Positions 1-9,936 are shown, numbered from the stretch's first letter. The stretch: DNA of 64,000 nt from JANJUB01 sp964586225 (GCA_964586225.1 CAZPHD010000007.1:20184-84183); one strand, 5' to 3'. Made by a program: numbers and translations. Notes: generated from the sequence alone by a model not told the origin.

Positions 1-425
1 AGCGTGCGTTGCTCGTCGGACAGCGAGTCCATCACGACCTGCATGTCCTCACTGAGCGTCTGGTTAGCCAGAATCTGATCGGCAACCGGGGCCGAGTCGG
101 CGACTTCAAAGTGCACAACGTCGTCGTTGCTGGTCGTCAAGGGAGCGTCGTAGCTCACCGTCTGTACTCGTCGGCGCCGATTGCGGAGCAAATCAAGAAA
201 CAATCGGGTGACGATTCGAAAGATCCAGTTCTCAAACGGCTTGTCGCCTTCATAGTCCTGGAAAGAGCGGTAGGCACGGTAATACGCTTCCTGCGTGAGA
301 TCTTCGGCGTCGGAACGATTGCCCGCAAGCCGGAAGGCCATGTTATAAACCTTGCGGTACGTGCTTTGCATCAGCAAGTTGAATCGCTCTTGCTGCCCGT
401 CGTTCCTGAGTTCGAGTGTGGTCAT
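1..425 (-). CDS. ECF-type RNA polymerase sigma factor (5' part only)
   Basis: This is the N-terminal part of an extracytoplasmic-function sigma-70 factor; the gene runs off the left edge. Reading the minus strand from an ATG at 425 gives a protein starting MTTLELRNDGQ. Sigma region 2 is clear, with YNMAFRLAGNRSDAEDLTQE followed by AYYRAYRSF and ENWIFRIVTRLFLDLLR, the core-binding and -10-recognition helices. A linker and the start of region 4 (VVMDSLSDEQRT) follow at the edge. A strong AGGAGG sits 6 bases before the ATG, which fixes the start. ECF factors normally respond to envelope signals through an anti-sigma factor, which would lie outside the window. Confidence 0.9.
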   Translation of the reverse strand, partial: MTTLELRNDGQQERFNLLMQSTYRKVYNMAFRLAGNRSDAEDLTQEAYYRAYRSFQDYEGDKPFENWIFRIVTRLFLDLLRNRRRRVQTVSYDAPLTTSNDDVVHFEVADSAPVADQILANQTLSEDMQVVMDSLSDEQRT

Positions 426-491
426 TTTGCCTCCTATGCGAAATGCCTACGCGTCGTTGCGGAAGCTAATCATCGAAACAAGCCCGTCGCG

Positions 492-536
492 TGGGAAGTT
501 CCCATCTCGCTATATTTTCCTCAACGCTACATGAAA
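492..536 (-). promoter_or_regulatory. Putative promoter and palindromic operator of the ECF sigma gene
   Basis: On the minus strand a TATAGC -10 box (514-509) lies 16 bases after a TTTCAT -35 box (536-531). Just downstream, in the predicted 5' leader, is the perfect inverted repeat TGGGAAgTTCCCA (492-504). A symmetric site just past a -10 box is a plausible repressor operator. No protein is assigned to it. Confidence 0.4.
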
Positions 537-540
537 TAAG

Positions 541-849
541 GCGAACGAGGATGGGGGCTCATCACCGCGCGAAGGGAATAGCGCTCATGAGTTGGACGCT
601 CCAGCCCCTCGGGTCGGTTCGCCATTGGGACGTTCGGCCCGATTTGCCCGAGTTTCGTGAAGACTCATCGGGATTGCGATTAAAGTGAGATTAAGACGGG
701 GCAAGCTGCGGTAGAACTCTCTTTGTCGCAACGGCGCAACCCACAAAGGACCTCCAATCCACGGATGCAAAGCAACCAGGCCCCAACGCTGGGGCCTGAG
801 TTTTCTCTGAAGCTCAACGGGTTATAATGCCGGGACCGAGGAGTCCCCG
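541..849. other. Intergenic region with terminator-like hairpin and abgT promoter
   Basis: No coding region is convincing here. GGCCCCaacgctGGGGCC at about 779-796, followed by TGAGTTTTCT, resembles an intrinsic terminator on the plus strand. About 55 bases upstream, CTTTGT (720-725) can pair with ACAAAG, so a short structured leader or small RNA ending at the hairpin is possible. A TATAAT -10 box at 823-828 then serves abgT, with a weak -35 (TTTTCT, about 801-806). Confidence 0.4.
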
Positions 850-2460
<1,611 letters not shown>

Positions 2461-2520
2461 GCGCGCGCTAGCGCATGCCTACGGGAGGCCGCCATCACGG
2501 GGCATCGCGCTCCGACCGAT

Positions 2521-2549
2521 TTGGCATTCTGGCAAACCTGCTGTACAAT
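2521..2549 (+). promoter_or_regulatory. Promoter of the PEP-CTERM protease gene
   Basis: TTGGCA (2521-2526), a 17-base spacer and TACAAT (2544-2549) form a near-consensus sigma-70 promoter. Transcription should begin near 2556, only about five bases before the ATG at 2561. Confidence 0.7.
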
Positions 2550-2560
2550 GAAGGTGCGCC

Positions 2561-3322
2561 ATGAACAGAATCGGAGTGTCTTTAGGAATCTTGTCGTTTT
2601 GCGCGGTTGCGATCGCCGTCGTCCCTGATACCGGCCCCGACCTTGACTTCGGGTTCGTCGGAATGGTCGGAGGAACGGGTTCGGGCACGGCCATTCTCCA
2701 ACGTGCCGTTATCACTGCCAAGCATGTGGGCGGAACATCATTTCACCTCAACGGCGTCACCTACAACGCCATTCAACGCATCGACCACCCGACTGTCGAC
2801 ATTGCTATCCTGAACTTTGGCGTTGATCTGCCGGGATGGCACACGCTCGGCAATACCGCCAACCCCGGTGACACGATCACCATGGTCGGCTATGGCTCGA
2901 CAGGCGTTCTGAACGGTGCGGGCAACGGCTACGACATCACCGGCGGCGGAGGCGTCCGGCGGAAGGGCACAAACGTGTTCGACTTCCGCACAAACGTGAC
3001 CAACTTTGGCCCGAGCATCATTTCTTACCTGCGTCAGAATGGCGACGCGGTGCTCGCTGGTGGGGATTCCGGTGGGGCGTTCTTTGTTAACAACAGGCTG
3101 GTTGGCGTGAACTCATTCATTTTTAGCCAGAACACGAACTTGCCCAACTACGGTTTTGCTTCCCAAAACGGAGGCACGCCCTACTTCGGCAGCGGCGCAA
3201 TCGATCTGACCGACCCGACCCTCAACGCCTGGGTTGTCAGTAACGCCGTCCCGGAGCCCGCATCAATGGCTGCGCTTGGACTCGGGCTGGCCGCATTGAT
3301 TCGACGACGCCGGACAGGCTGA
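2561..3322 (+). CDS. Trypsin-like serine protease with PEP-CTERM sorting domain
   Basis: A 253-residue secreted protein. It has a signal peptide (about 1-22), then a compact chymotrypsin-fold protease. The catalytic triad is visible: His55 in ITAKHVGG, Asp80 in HPTVDIAIL and Ser170 in GGDSGGAFF. The C-terminus VPEPASMAALGLGLAALIRR is a classic PEP-CTERM signal (PEP motif, hydrophobic segment, basic tail), which exosortase would recognise to anchor or sort the protein at the envelope. It is monocistronic from its own strong promoter. The substrate is unknown. PEP-CTERM together with an active triad suggests a surface-tethered protease. Confidence 0.85.
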   Translation: MNRIGVSLGILSFCAVAIAVVPDTGPDLDFGFVGMVGGTGSGTAILQRAVITAKHVGGTSFHLNGVTYNAIQRIDHPTVDIAILNFGVDLPGWHTLGNTANPGDTITMVGYGSTGVLNGAGNGYDITGGGGVRRKGTNVFDFRTNVTNFGPSIISYLRQNGDAVLAGGDSGGAFFVNNRLVGVNSFIFSQNTNLPNYGFASQNGGTPYFGSGAIDLTDPTLNAWVVSNAVPEPASMAALGLGLAALIRRRRTG

Positions 3323-3337
3323 CTTCTCCGGACTGAA

Positions 3338-3370
3338 ATCGGACGTCGCATGGGTGGCGACGTCCGATCT
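3338..3370. terminator. Bidirectional intrinsic terminator
   Basis: A perfect 12-bp stem (ATCGGACGTCGC at 3338-3349, GCGACGTCCGAT at 3357-3368) with a 7-base loop. It is flanked by a short T stretch on the right and an A stretch on the left. It lies between the convergent protease and cmk genes and can serve both strands. Confidence 0.75.
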
Positions 3371-3373
3371 TCC

Positions 3374-4030
3374 TCAGCGACACATTTCCACGATGCGATC
3401 AACCACCTGATCCGCGGTCATGCCGTCGGATTCGATCACCGTCACGCCCTCACCGATCATGAGCGGGCTGTCCTCTCGCGTCGAATCGCGTAAGTCGCGC
3501 TCGGCGATCTCTGCCTTAAGCTCCTCAAAGTCCTTCTCGATGCCCCGTGAGGCAAAGTCATGAAGCCGGCGGCGCGTTCGCTCTTCTAACGACGCCGTCA
3601 GATAGATCCGAATCGGAGCGTCCGGAGCGATCACCGTCGTCGTATCTCGGCCTTCCAGCACCACGTTGCCCCGCGCGACGATCGCCTGCTGCTGTCGCAC
3701 CATAAGCTTGCGCACCGGCGAATGCACACTCACCGCGCTCGCAAAGTCTCCGATCTCTGGAGTGCGAATCGCCTCGGTTACATCTTCGCCGTTCAAAACC
3801 ACACGCTGAGGCTCACCCTCGCCAAACTCGATGAGGATCCCCTCGCAAAGCCTCGCGGCCTCTTCGCCCTGGTCTGCGGTCATGCCATGCCGCTGGCAGT
3901 GGAGCGCCAAACACCGATACATCGCGCCGGTGTCAAGGAACCTGAGCCCCAGCCGCGATGCCACCGCCTTGGCCACCGTGCTCTTTCCCGCTCCCGCTGG
4001 TCCATCAATCGCAATCACGCTACTAGGCAA
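3374..4030 (-). CDS. cmk: Cytidylate kinase
   Basis: A 218-residue (d)CMP kinase that phosphorylates CMP and dCMP to the diphosphates in pyrimidine nucleotide metabolism. The P-loop GPAGAGKST is at residues 10-18, followed by the family-typical FLDTGAMYRCLAL. Later come LEGRDTTTVIAPDAP and the LID region with RRRLHDF. The start is TTG at 4030: GGAGG lies 7 bases upstream inside the end of aroA, and the reading frame begins directly with the Rossmann strand. The gene overlaps aroA by 8 bases, so the two are co-transcribed and probably translationally coupled. aroA-cmk adjacency is common in bacteria. Confidence 0.95.
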   Translation of the reverse strand: MPSSVIAIDGPAGAGKSTVAKAVASRLGLRFLDTGAMYRCLALHCQRHGMTADQGEEAARLCEGILIEFGEGEPQRVVLNGEDVTEAIRTPEIGDFASAVSVHSPVRKLMVRQQQAIVARGNVVLEGRDTTTVIAPDAPIRIYLTASLEERTRRRLHDFASRGIEKDFEELKAEIAERDLRDSTREDSPLMIGEGVTVIESDGMTADQVVDRIVEMCR

Positions 4031-5345
4031 GACATATCCTCCACAAGTCCCGTTCGAAGTTCGGGTAGCTGGTCAAGACGCTCTCGGCACCCTCAATGAC
4101 CGTCTCCCCATCTGCCACCAAGCCAGCAATCGCAAACGCCATCGCGATCCGATGATCGCCTTCCGCACTTATCGTCGTCGCCCGCAGCGGCGTCGGGCCG
4201 GTGATCGTCATGCCGTCGGGATGGGTTTCGATCGCGGCCCCCATGGCCCGAAGTCCAGCCGCTACCCGCTCAATGCGGTCGCTTTCCTTCACTCGCAACT
4301 CGGATGCGTCACGGATCACGCTAACCCCTTCTGCTTGGGTGGCGAGCACCGCCAAAACGGGAATCTCATCAATGAGACGAGGCACCAGCGGACCTGCGAT
4401 CGTGAATGGATTGAGCTGCTCGTGTCCGCGAACGGTTACGTCCGCCACGGGTTCACCGAGCACGTCACGCAGGTTCTCAATCGCTACCTCAGCCCCAACT
4501 TCAGCGAACACATCCAGAATCCCCGTCCGCGTCGGATTCACGCTCAGATCAAGCAACTCCAGCCGCGATCCGGGGCCGAGGGCGGCCGCCACCATGAGGA
4601 ACGCCGCGCTTGAGATATCGCCCGGTACGTCGAACTCGAACGGCTCCAGAGCCCGTCGGCCGCGCACCGTCGTCGTCAGTCCATTACGCGAAAGGTCCGC
4701 CCCCATGGCGGCGAGCATCCGCTCGGTATGGTCACGCGATTGTGCAGGCTCCGTGACCCGCGTCTCGCCCTCCGCGAACAACCCGGCCAGCAGCACCGCG
4801 CTCTTGATCTGCGCACTGGCCACCGGCGTCGTGTAGTCAATGCCTTGCAGCTGCCCGCCTCGAATGCGCAGAGGCGGCGTATCGCCCTCAACATGCGCCC
4901 CCATCAGCCGTAGCGGCTCGGCAACCCTTCGCATGGGGCGACGACTGAGCGAAGCATCGCCCACCAACGTCACCTCAAGGCCCGACCATGCCCCGTTGTA
5001 GCCGCTGGATGCATCGTGCCTGCGGATCCCACGCGAAGCCAACAAACCCGCCATGAGACGGATCGTGGTCCCGCTGTTTCCACAATCAAGCGGCCCGCTA
5101 GGCTGCTGCCACTCGGCACAGGGATGCACCACGACCTCATCTGTGGACACGTCCTCAAACCGTACCCCCAAGGCTGTCAAGACTCGACGCGTCGCCTCCG
5201 CGTCTTCGCTGCCGAGCGGATGGCGCACCCGACTTGGCCCCGAGGCCAATGCTCCGAACATAAAGGCCCGGTGCGTCAGCGACTTATCCGACGGAGGTCG
5301 GACCTGCCCTTCAACCCCCGCAAAGCGTCGCACCCGCATGATCAT
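4023..5345 (-). CDS. aroA: 3-phosphoshikimate 1-carboxyvinyltransferase (EPSP synthase)
   Basis: A 440-residue enzyme of the shikimate pathway joining shikimate-3-phosphate and PEP. The signature PPSDKSLTHRAFMFGALASG is at about residues 17-36. LDCGNSGTTIRLMAGLLAS and later RVKESDRIERVAAGLRAMGA plus GDHRIAMAFAIAGL are all diagnostic. The length is normal. Two ATGs (5345 and 5339) could start the gene; neither has a strong Shine-Dalgarno, and a CACAAT box 15 bases upstream suggests a very short leader. It is first in an operon with cmk. Confidence 0.96.
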   Translation of the reverse strand: MIMRVRRFAGVEGQVRPPSDKSLTHRAFMFGALASGPSRVRHPLGSEDAEATRRVLTALGVRFEDVSTDEVVVHPCAEWQQPSGPLDCGNSGTTIRLMAGLLASRGIRRHDASSGYNGAWSGLEVTLVGDASLSRRPMRRVAEPLRLMGAHVEGDTPPLRIRGGQLQGIDYTTPVASAQIKSAVLLAGLFAEGETRVTEPAQSRDHTERMLAAMGADLSRNGLTTTVRGRRALEPFEFDVPGDISSAAFLMVAAALGPGSRLELLDLSVNPTRTGILDVFAEVGAEVAIENLRDVLGEPVADVTVRGHEQLNPFTIAGPLVPRLIDEIPVLAVLATQAEGVSVIRDASELRVKESDRIERVAAGLRAMGAAIETHPDGMTITGPTPLRATTISAEGDHRIAMAFAIAGLVADGETVIEGAESVLTSYPNFERDLWRICLA

Positions 5346-5368
5346 CTGGCTTCAATTGTGGCACCACC

Positions 5369-5397
5369 TTGCCTTTTCACGATTCTTCGGTTAAAGT
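5369..5397 (+). promoter_or_regulatory. Promoter of the antiporter gene
   Basis: TTGCCT (5369-5374), a 17-base spacer and TAAAGT (5392-5397). The predicted start site (about 5404) is essentially at the ATG (5406), implying a leaderless mRNA. Confidence 0.6.
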
Positions 5398-5405
5398 AGA
5401 GCGTC

Positions 5406-6668
5406 ATGACCGATGTCGAGCTTGCCGTAAGGTTCTTCCTGCAACTCGCAGTCATCCTATTGGTCTGTCGCGCCGTTGGTTGGTTTGGGCGCCGCTATCT
5501 CGGCCAAACCCAGGTCGTGATGGAGATGATCGCGGGCGTGCTCCTCGGGCCATCGCTCTTCGGAATGCTGGCCCCGCAAGCCCAGGCCTGGCTCTTCCCG
5601 CAAACGCTTGCCGTGGGTTCGGAGACCATCAAGCACCCCTCGATGAGCATCTTGTACGTGGCCTCACAACTTGGGCTCGTACTCTATATGTTCCTGGTCG
5701 GCCTTGAGTTCGACACCTCACTCCTCAAGCAGAAAGCACGCGGGGCGGTGATGGTATCGCTGGCCGGGATTGCGCTGCCGTTCAGCCTGGGCGTTCTGGC
5801 TTCGCTCTGGATGCGCGAGCCCGGCGTGTACTTCAGCTCAGACGCCCAGCATTGGGAAGGCGCGGTCTTCATGGGTGCCGCAATGTGCATCACCGCCTTT
5901 CCGATGCTCGCCCGAATCATTTCCGAGCGTGGACTCGCCGGCACCTCGATGGGCACGTTGGCCCTCGCGGCGGGCGCCACCGATGACGCGATGGCCTGGG
6001 CGATGCTGGCCGTCGTGATCTCCAGCTTCACAAACATCCCCACTTATGCAATCTGGGCCATTTGCGGCGGCGGTGCCTTCGCCATCTTCATGGCGGTCGT
6101 TGCTCGCCGCTGGCTGGCGAAGCTTGAAACCTGGACGCAGCGTGAAGGCGACGTGACGCAAACCATCGCCATCACCACCTTCTCAATCGTCTCCCTAGCC
6201 GCCTGGTTTACGGATGCGATCGGCATCTATGCCGTCTTTGGAGCGTTCATTACTGGAGCCTCCATGCCGCGGGGTAAGTTCTCGCAGGGCATCCGAGTCC
6301 GCACCGAATATGCGACGAGCACGCTCCTCCTACCGTTGTTCTTCTGCTACAGCGGGCTGAACACCAATATCAAGCTGATGGGGACCGGCACTGTCATGGC
6401 GATCGCGGCGGCCGTGATTGTATTCGCCATCGCGGGCAAATGGCTCGGCTGCATGCTGGCGGCGCGAGTGTCTGGTGAATCATGGCGCGACGCCGCATCG
6501 ATCGGAGTGCTCATGAACGCCCGCGGCCTGATGGAGCTGATCATCCTCAACATCGGCCTCCAGCACGGTGTCATCACGCCGACGCTCTACACGGTTATGG
6601 TGATGATGGCGATTGTCACGACGGTCATGGCCTCCCCGATCTTCGCGCGGCTGTATCGGCCTGCCTGA
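5406..6668 (+). CDS. Cation/proton antiporter, CPA2 (Kef/NhaS3-like) family
   Basis: A 420-residue integral membrane protein with about 12 hydrophobic segments. It exchanges Na+ or K+ for protons. Family marks include QVVMEMIAGVLLGPSLFGML near the N-terminus, ITAFPMLARIISERGL, and ATDDAMAWAMLAVVISS, whose paired aspartates are the ion-binding centre. FGAFITGASMPRG and LMNARGLMELIILNIGL follow in the second half. There is no C-terminal TrkA-N or RCK domain, unlike long KefB/C proteins, so a simple Na+/H+ antiporter is favoured. No Shine-Dalgarno is visible and the -10 box lies 14 bases before the ATG. Confidence 0.88.
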   Translation: MTDVELAVRFFLQLAVILLVCRAVGWFGRRYLGQTQVVMEMIAGVLLGPSLFGMLAPQAQAWLFPQTLAVGSETIKHPSMSILYVASQLGLVLYMFLVGLEFDTSLLKQKARGAVMVSLAGIALPFSLGVLASLWMREPGVYFSSDAQHWEGAVFMGAAMCITAFPMLARIISERGLAGTSMGTLALAAGATDDAMAWAMLAVVISSFTNIPTYAIWAICGGGAFAIFMAVVARRWLAKLETWTQREGDVTQTIAITTFSIVSLAAWFTDAIGIYAVFGAFITGASMPRGKFSQGIRVRTEYATSTLLLPLFFCYSGLNTNIKLMGTGTVMAIAAAVIVFAIAGKWLGCMLAARVSGESWRDAASIGVLMNARGLMELIILNIGLQHGVITPTLYTVMVMMAIVTTVMASPIFARLYRPA

Positions 6669-6683
6669 CATTCGCCAAACTTA

Positions 6684-6759
6684 CGAATATTCGGCAACAA
6701 TCCACACCTAACATATTTTCATAATATTCTGCACAGGCTCGACAGACATGGTCTATACT
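6684..6759 (+). promoter_or_regulatory. AT-rich regulatory region of the cystathionine synthase-like gene
   Basis: Contains the palindrome CGAATATTCG (6684-6693), a direct repeat ATTCGsCAA and a TATACT -10 box (6754-6759) 13 bases before the ATG. The -35 is poor, which would fit activator dependence. The palindrome is a candidate regulator site. Confidence 0.4.
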
Positions 6760-6766
6760 GAAGATC

Positions 6767-7933
6767 ATGAGGTTTTCGACACGCACCATCCGCATCGGCC
6801 AAGATCCGGATCAAGACCACGGCGCCGTTATCACCCCGATTTATCAATCGGCGACATTCGTTTGGGAAAACCTCGACACGATGCCCAAGCACGACTACAC
6901 CCGAGTCGTGAACCCCAACCGATCTTCGCTCGAAGCCGTCCTCGCTGAGCTTGAGAATGCCCGCTACGCCGTCGCCTTCGGCAGTGGCATGGCCGCGATT
7001 GCCGCCGCCTTTAGCCTGCTCGAAGCAGGTGACCACCTGATCATCGCCAGCGACATCTACGGCGGCACCTACCGACTGGCCAAGTCCCAGCTAACCCGGC
7101 AAGGCATTACGGTCAGCGAGTTCGACGCCAGCAACCCCGAGTCGCTCCGCGCTGCCGTCCAGCCCAATAGCAAGCTCGTCATCTTCGAGTCGCCCACCAA
7201 CCCGACGCTCAAGATCATGGACGTCGCCGCGATCGCCGCCATCGCCCGCGAGTGCGGCATCCTCAGCGTCGTTGACAACACATTCGCGTCGCCGTACCTG
7301 CAGACGCCGATTGATCTTGGCGTCGATGTTGTGGTCCACTCAACCACCAAGTACATCAGCGGCCATAGCGACGTGATCGGCGGCGCGATCATCACCAACC
7401 ACGAGTTCATCTACAGTGCCGCGCTGACCTACATCAAGACCGTCGGCTCGGTACCCAGCCCCTTCGACTGCTGGCTGACGCTGCGCGGCGTCAAGACGTT
7501 GGCCGTGCGTATGGATCGTCACTGCGCGAATGCCCAGCGAATCGCCGAATACCTGTCAACCCACGCCCGCGTGAAGCACGTTTACTATCCGGGTCTTGAG
7601 TCCGATCCCGGTCACGAGATCGCCAAGCAGCAGATGCGCGCGTTCGGCGGCATGGTGTCGTTCGAAGTCGACGGCACGACCGAGCAAACGAAGCGATTTG
7701 CTGAAGCGTGTCGCATCTTCCAACTCGCCGAGAGCCTCGGCGGCGTGGAGAGCATCATCGGCTACCCGCCGGTGATGTCGCACGGTTGCATGTCGCAGGA
7801 AGAGCGCGAGGCGATGGGCGTTTACGACACCCAGATTCGGCTGAGCGTCGGCATCGAAGACGTCGAGGACCTCATCGAGGATCTAGAGCTCGCGTTCGAG
7901 ACGGCGTTTGCGCGCGAACCGGCCGCGGTGTAG
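6767..7933 (+). CDS. PLP-dependent trans-sulfuration enzyme (cystathionine gamma-synthase/lyase type)
   Basis: A 388-residue Cys/Met metabolism PLP enzyme. It has YTRVVNPNRSSLEAVLAELE early on, the cofactor-contacting FGSGMAAIAAAF, and VVDNTFASPYLQTPIDLGVD. The PLP lysine is in HSTTKYISGHSDVIGG and the C-terminal segment is AESLGGVESIIGYPPVMSHG. The family includes MetB, MetC, cystathionine gamma-lyase and methionine gamma-lyase; sequence alone does not separate them here, so no symbol is given. The gene stands alone and appears leaderless, with TATACT 13 bases upstream and no Shine-Dalgarno. Confidence 0.88.
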   Translation: MRFSTRTIRIGQDPDQDHGAVITPIYQSATFVWENLDTMPKHDYTRVVNPNRSSLEAVLAELENARYAVAFGSGMAAIAAAFSLLEAGDHLIIASDIYGGTYRLAKSQLTRQGITVSEFDASNPESLRAAVQPNSKLVIFESPTNPTLKIMDVAAIAAIARECGILSVVDNTFASPYLQTPIDLGVDVVVHSTTKYISGHSDVIGGAIITNHEFIYSAALTYIKTVGSVPSPFDCWLTLRGVKTLAVRMDRHCANAQRIAEYLSTHARVKHVYYPGLESDPGHEIAKQQMRAFGGMVSFEVDGTTEQTKRFAEACRIFQLAESLGGVESIIGYPPVMSHGCMSQEEREAMGVYDTQIRLSVGIEDVEDLIEDLELAFETAFAREPAAV

Positions 7934-7948
7934 TTTCGCACTCAGGCT

Positions 7949-7989
7949 CCCCCTCTCCTCGAAGGGCTATCGTCTTCGAGGGGAGGGGG
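7949..7989. terminator. Bidirectional terminator hairpin
   Basis: A 16-bp stem, CCCCCTCTCCTCGAAG (7949-7964) against CTTCGAGGGGAGGGGG (7974-7989), with one G-T pair and a 9-base loop. It sits between convergent genes. Such long pyrimidine/purine hairpins are often dispersed repeats, so it may have other copies in the genome. Confidence 0.6.
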
Positions 7990-8008
7990 GTGGGGAAACA
8001 GAGCTGGG

Positions 8009-9019
8009 CTAGACAATCAGCATCGAATCTCCGAAGCTCAAGAACCGGTAACGCTCCGCGATTGCCTCACGGTACGCTCGGAAAACCGCCTCATGACTCG
8101 CCATCGCCGAGATCATCATCAACATCGTCGTCCGCGGCATGTGGAAGTTCGTGAACATCCCATCCACGACCTTGAACGCGAAACCAGGTCGGACGAACAG
8201 TGACGTCGACCGCGTTCCAGCCTCAACCCGACGCGGCCCCACCGCGAACGACTCCAGCGTCCGCACTGACGTCGTACCGACCCCGATTACCCGGCCCTGA
8301 CACGCGCTGATCTTCTCGGCGGTCGCGGTCGGCACTGTGCAGGACTCTCCGTGCATCACGTGCTCGGCGAGGTTGTCGACTTGCACCGGACGAAACGTGT
8401 CCAGTCCGACGTCGAGCGTGACTTCGGCGAACACAATGCCTTGGCGCTGCAGTGCTTCCACTAACTCGTTCGTGAAGTGCAATGCCGCCGTGGGCGCGGC
8501 GGCCGAACCACCGCGCTCAGCAAAGACGGTCTGATACCGCTCGGCATCTCCAAGCGGCGTTGTAATGTACGGCGGCAGTGGGACCATTCCGGCTTCTTCG
8601 ATCAAGCGCGTCGGATCAGATGCGAACTCGACCGTTCGCGTCGGCCCTTCGGAGACCGCAACCACCGTTGCGATGGGCCAACCCTCACCAAACTCGACCT
8701 TCGCCCCGACGGGCAGCCGTCGCCCCGGTTTCGCCAGGCACTCAAACTGCCGCGGGGCAACCTCACGAAGCAACAGCAACTCGACTTCCCCACCGGTCGG
8801 CTTGTGCCCAAAGAGCCGCCGCGCCGTGACGCGAGTGTTGTTCACGACCAGCAGGTCTCCCGGTTGAAGAATCTCAAGGACGTCCCGAAACTGACGGTGT
8901 TCGACCGCACCCGAACTGCGATTCAACCAAAGCAGTCGTGAGGCCGCTCGGTCAGCCAAAGGGGTCTGGGCAATCAGCGACTCGGGGAGGTCGTAGTCGT
9001 AATCGCTCAGCCGATCCAA
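8009..9019 (-). CDS. queA: S-adenosylmethionine:tRNA ribosyltransferase-isomerase
   Basis: A 336-residue enzyme that transfers the ribosyl part of SAM to preQ1 in tRNA, making epoxyqueuosine. Diagnostic segments are LSDYDYDLPESLIAQTPL at the start, GDLLVVNNTRVTARRL, AAPTAALHFT, GLDTFRPVQ and FTNFHMPRTTMLMMISA. The start is TTG at 9019, because GGAGG lies 7 bases upstream within the end of the HAD gene and the next alternatives fall inside the conserved block. It is last in a five-gene operon. The partner enzyme QueG lies at 12844-13752, so both late steps of queuosine synthesis are in the window. Confidence 0.95.
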   Translation of the reverse strand: MDRLSDYDYDLPESLIAQTPLADRAASRLLWLNRSSGAVEHRQFRDVLEILQPGDLLVVNNTRVTARRLFGHKPTGGEVELLLLREVAPRQFECLAKPGRRLPVGAKVEFGEGWPIATVVAVSEGPTRTVEFASDPTRLIEEAGMVPLPPYITTPLGDAERYQTVFAERGGSAAAPTAALHFTNELVEALQRQGIVFAEVTLDVGLDTFRPVQVDNLAEHVMHGESCTVPTATAEKISACQGRVIGVGTTSVRTLESFAVGPRRVEAGTRSTSLFVRPGFAFKVVDGMFTNFHMPRTTMLMMISAMASHEAVFRAYREAIAERYRFLSFGDSMLIV

Positions 9020-9714
9020 CCGATCGCCTCCGGAACATCAACGAGCGAAGAGATTCTGGGCCGAGCAGCTTCCGGCAAGGATCGGTCAATCAACGCTGCA
9101 TGCCACCCCGCCCCGAGCGCCCCTTGCAGGTCATCGAGCGGCGAATCGCCCACATGTAGAATCTGGTGCGGGGCAAACCCCGTCTCCCGCTCCACAATCC
9201 GAAACAGCTCAGCTTCCGGCTTCTCGACCCCGTGCTCGAGCGACGCGAACACATGCGTGAACCGGTCCGTGATTCCTAGGGAGCGCAACGTGCGATGGAG
9301 CGATACGTCCCAGTTGCTGAGCACCACCATGGGCAGGCCCATCGCCGCTACCGAGTCGAGCCCGGCCAACGTGTCCGGATACAGGCGAAAGCACGGCGAA
9401 TCCGGCCCGTACATCCACCGCCGACCGCGATCGGCCAACTCGACTGCGTCAAGGTCTTCATAGCCCAGCGACGCCAGCCAGTCCGCGGTTAGCTCATCCC
9501 AAAACCCGTCGGTAAGTGACTCATCGCGGGTCAGATTAAGCTCCTGAAAGGTTCGCCAACGGGTGCGTACGAGCCGGTCATACCGTTCCGCTGCTGGAAC
9601 TGGATCAAGCTCCAACCCCGCCGCGAGGGCATTCTGCACTGCGAAGCCGCCCGGATGCCAGTTCACATCCACGAGCGTGTGCGCAGCATCGAACGACACC
9701 ATTCGGATGCTCAT
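9007..9714 (-). CDS. HAD-superfamily hydrolase (HDHD3-like)
   Basis: A 235-residue HAD phosphatase-fold protein. Motif I reads SFDAAHTLVD, motif II VVLSNWDVS, and motif III/IV the lysine of GVEKPEAELF with HVGDSPLDDLQGA. In motif I the second aspartate of DxD is replaced (D-A-A), as in the HDHD3-like branch. Catalytic competence is therefore uncertain, although the nucleophile Asp remains. It overlaps DUF2905 by an ATGA junction and overlaps queA by 13 bases. The substrate is unknown. Confidence 0.8.
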   Translation of the reverse strand: MSIRMVSFDAAHTLVDVNWHPGGFAVQNALAAGLELDPVPAAERYDRLVRTRWRTFQELNLTRDESLTDGFWDELTADWLASLGYEDLDAVELADRGRRWMYGPDSPCFRLYPDTLAGLDSVAAMGLPMVVLSNWDVSLHRTLRSLGITDRFTHVFASLEHGVEKPEAELFRIVERETGFAPHQILHVGDSPLDDLQGALGAGWHAALIDRSLPEAARPRISSLVDVPEAIGWIG

Positions 9715-9932
9715 CGCTTGAACATCCTCAGCAGCGCAAACCCAAGACTGATGAGAACGCTGAACACCAGCATGCTCGTGATCGGAATGTAGATCTTCGA
9801 GTCGCCTCGCTCAATCAGGATGTCTCCCGGCAACCGGCCAAACCGGAACGCCGGATATCTCTCGCCCAGCATCACAAGCAAGCCAATCACCGCGAGCATC
9901 AGCCCCAACGTCACGATCGTCCGTCCGATCAT
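9711..9932 (-). CDS. DUF2905 small membrane protein
   Basis: A 73-residue protein with two hydrophobic segments (about 5-22 and 50-69) separated by the family-typical FRFGRLPGDILIERGDSKIY. DUF2905 proteins are short inner-membrane proteins of unknown role. The C-terminus (RMFKR) is basic. It sits between an AraC-type regulator and a HAD hydrolase, with a 4-base overlap to the latter. Confidence 0.85.
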   Translation of the reverse strand: MIGRTIVTLGLMLAVIGLLVMLGERYPAFRFGRLPGDILIERGDSKIYIPITSMLVFSVLISLGFALLRMFKR

Positions 9933-9936
9933 GCTT

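Noticed and set aside
6669..6766. SAM-type riboswitch before the cystathionine synthase-like gene
   Set aside because: The spacer is under 100 bases and AT-rich, has no recognisable SAM-aptamer core, and the promoter sits only 13 bases before the ATG, which leaves no room for a leader.
7949..7989. Transposon terminal repeat
   Set aside because: Only one hairpin is seen, with no transposase or target duplication. Its position between convergent genes fits a terminator.
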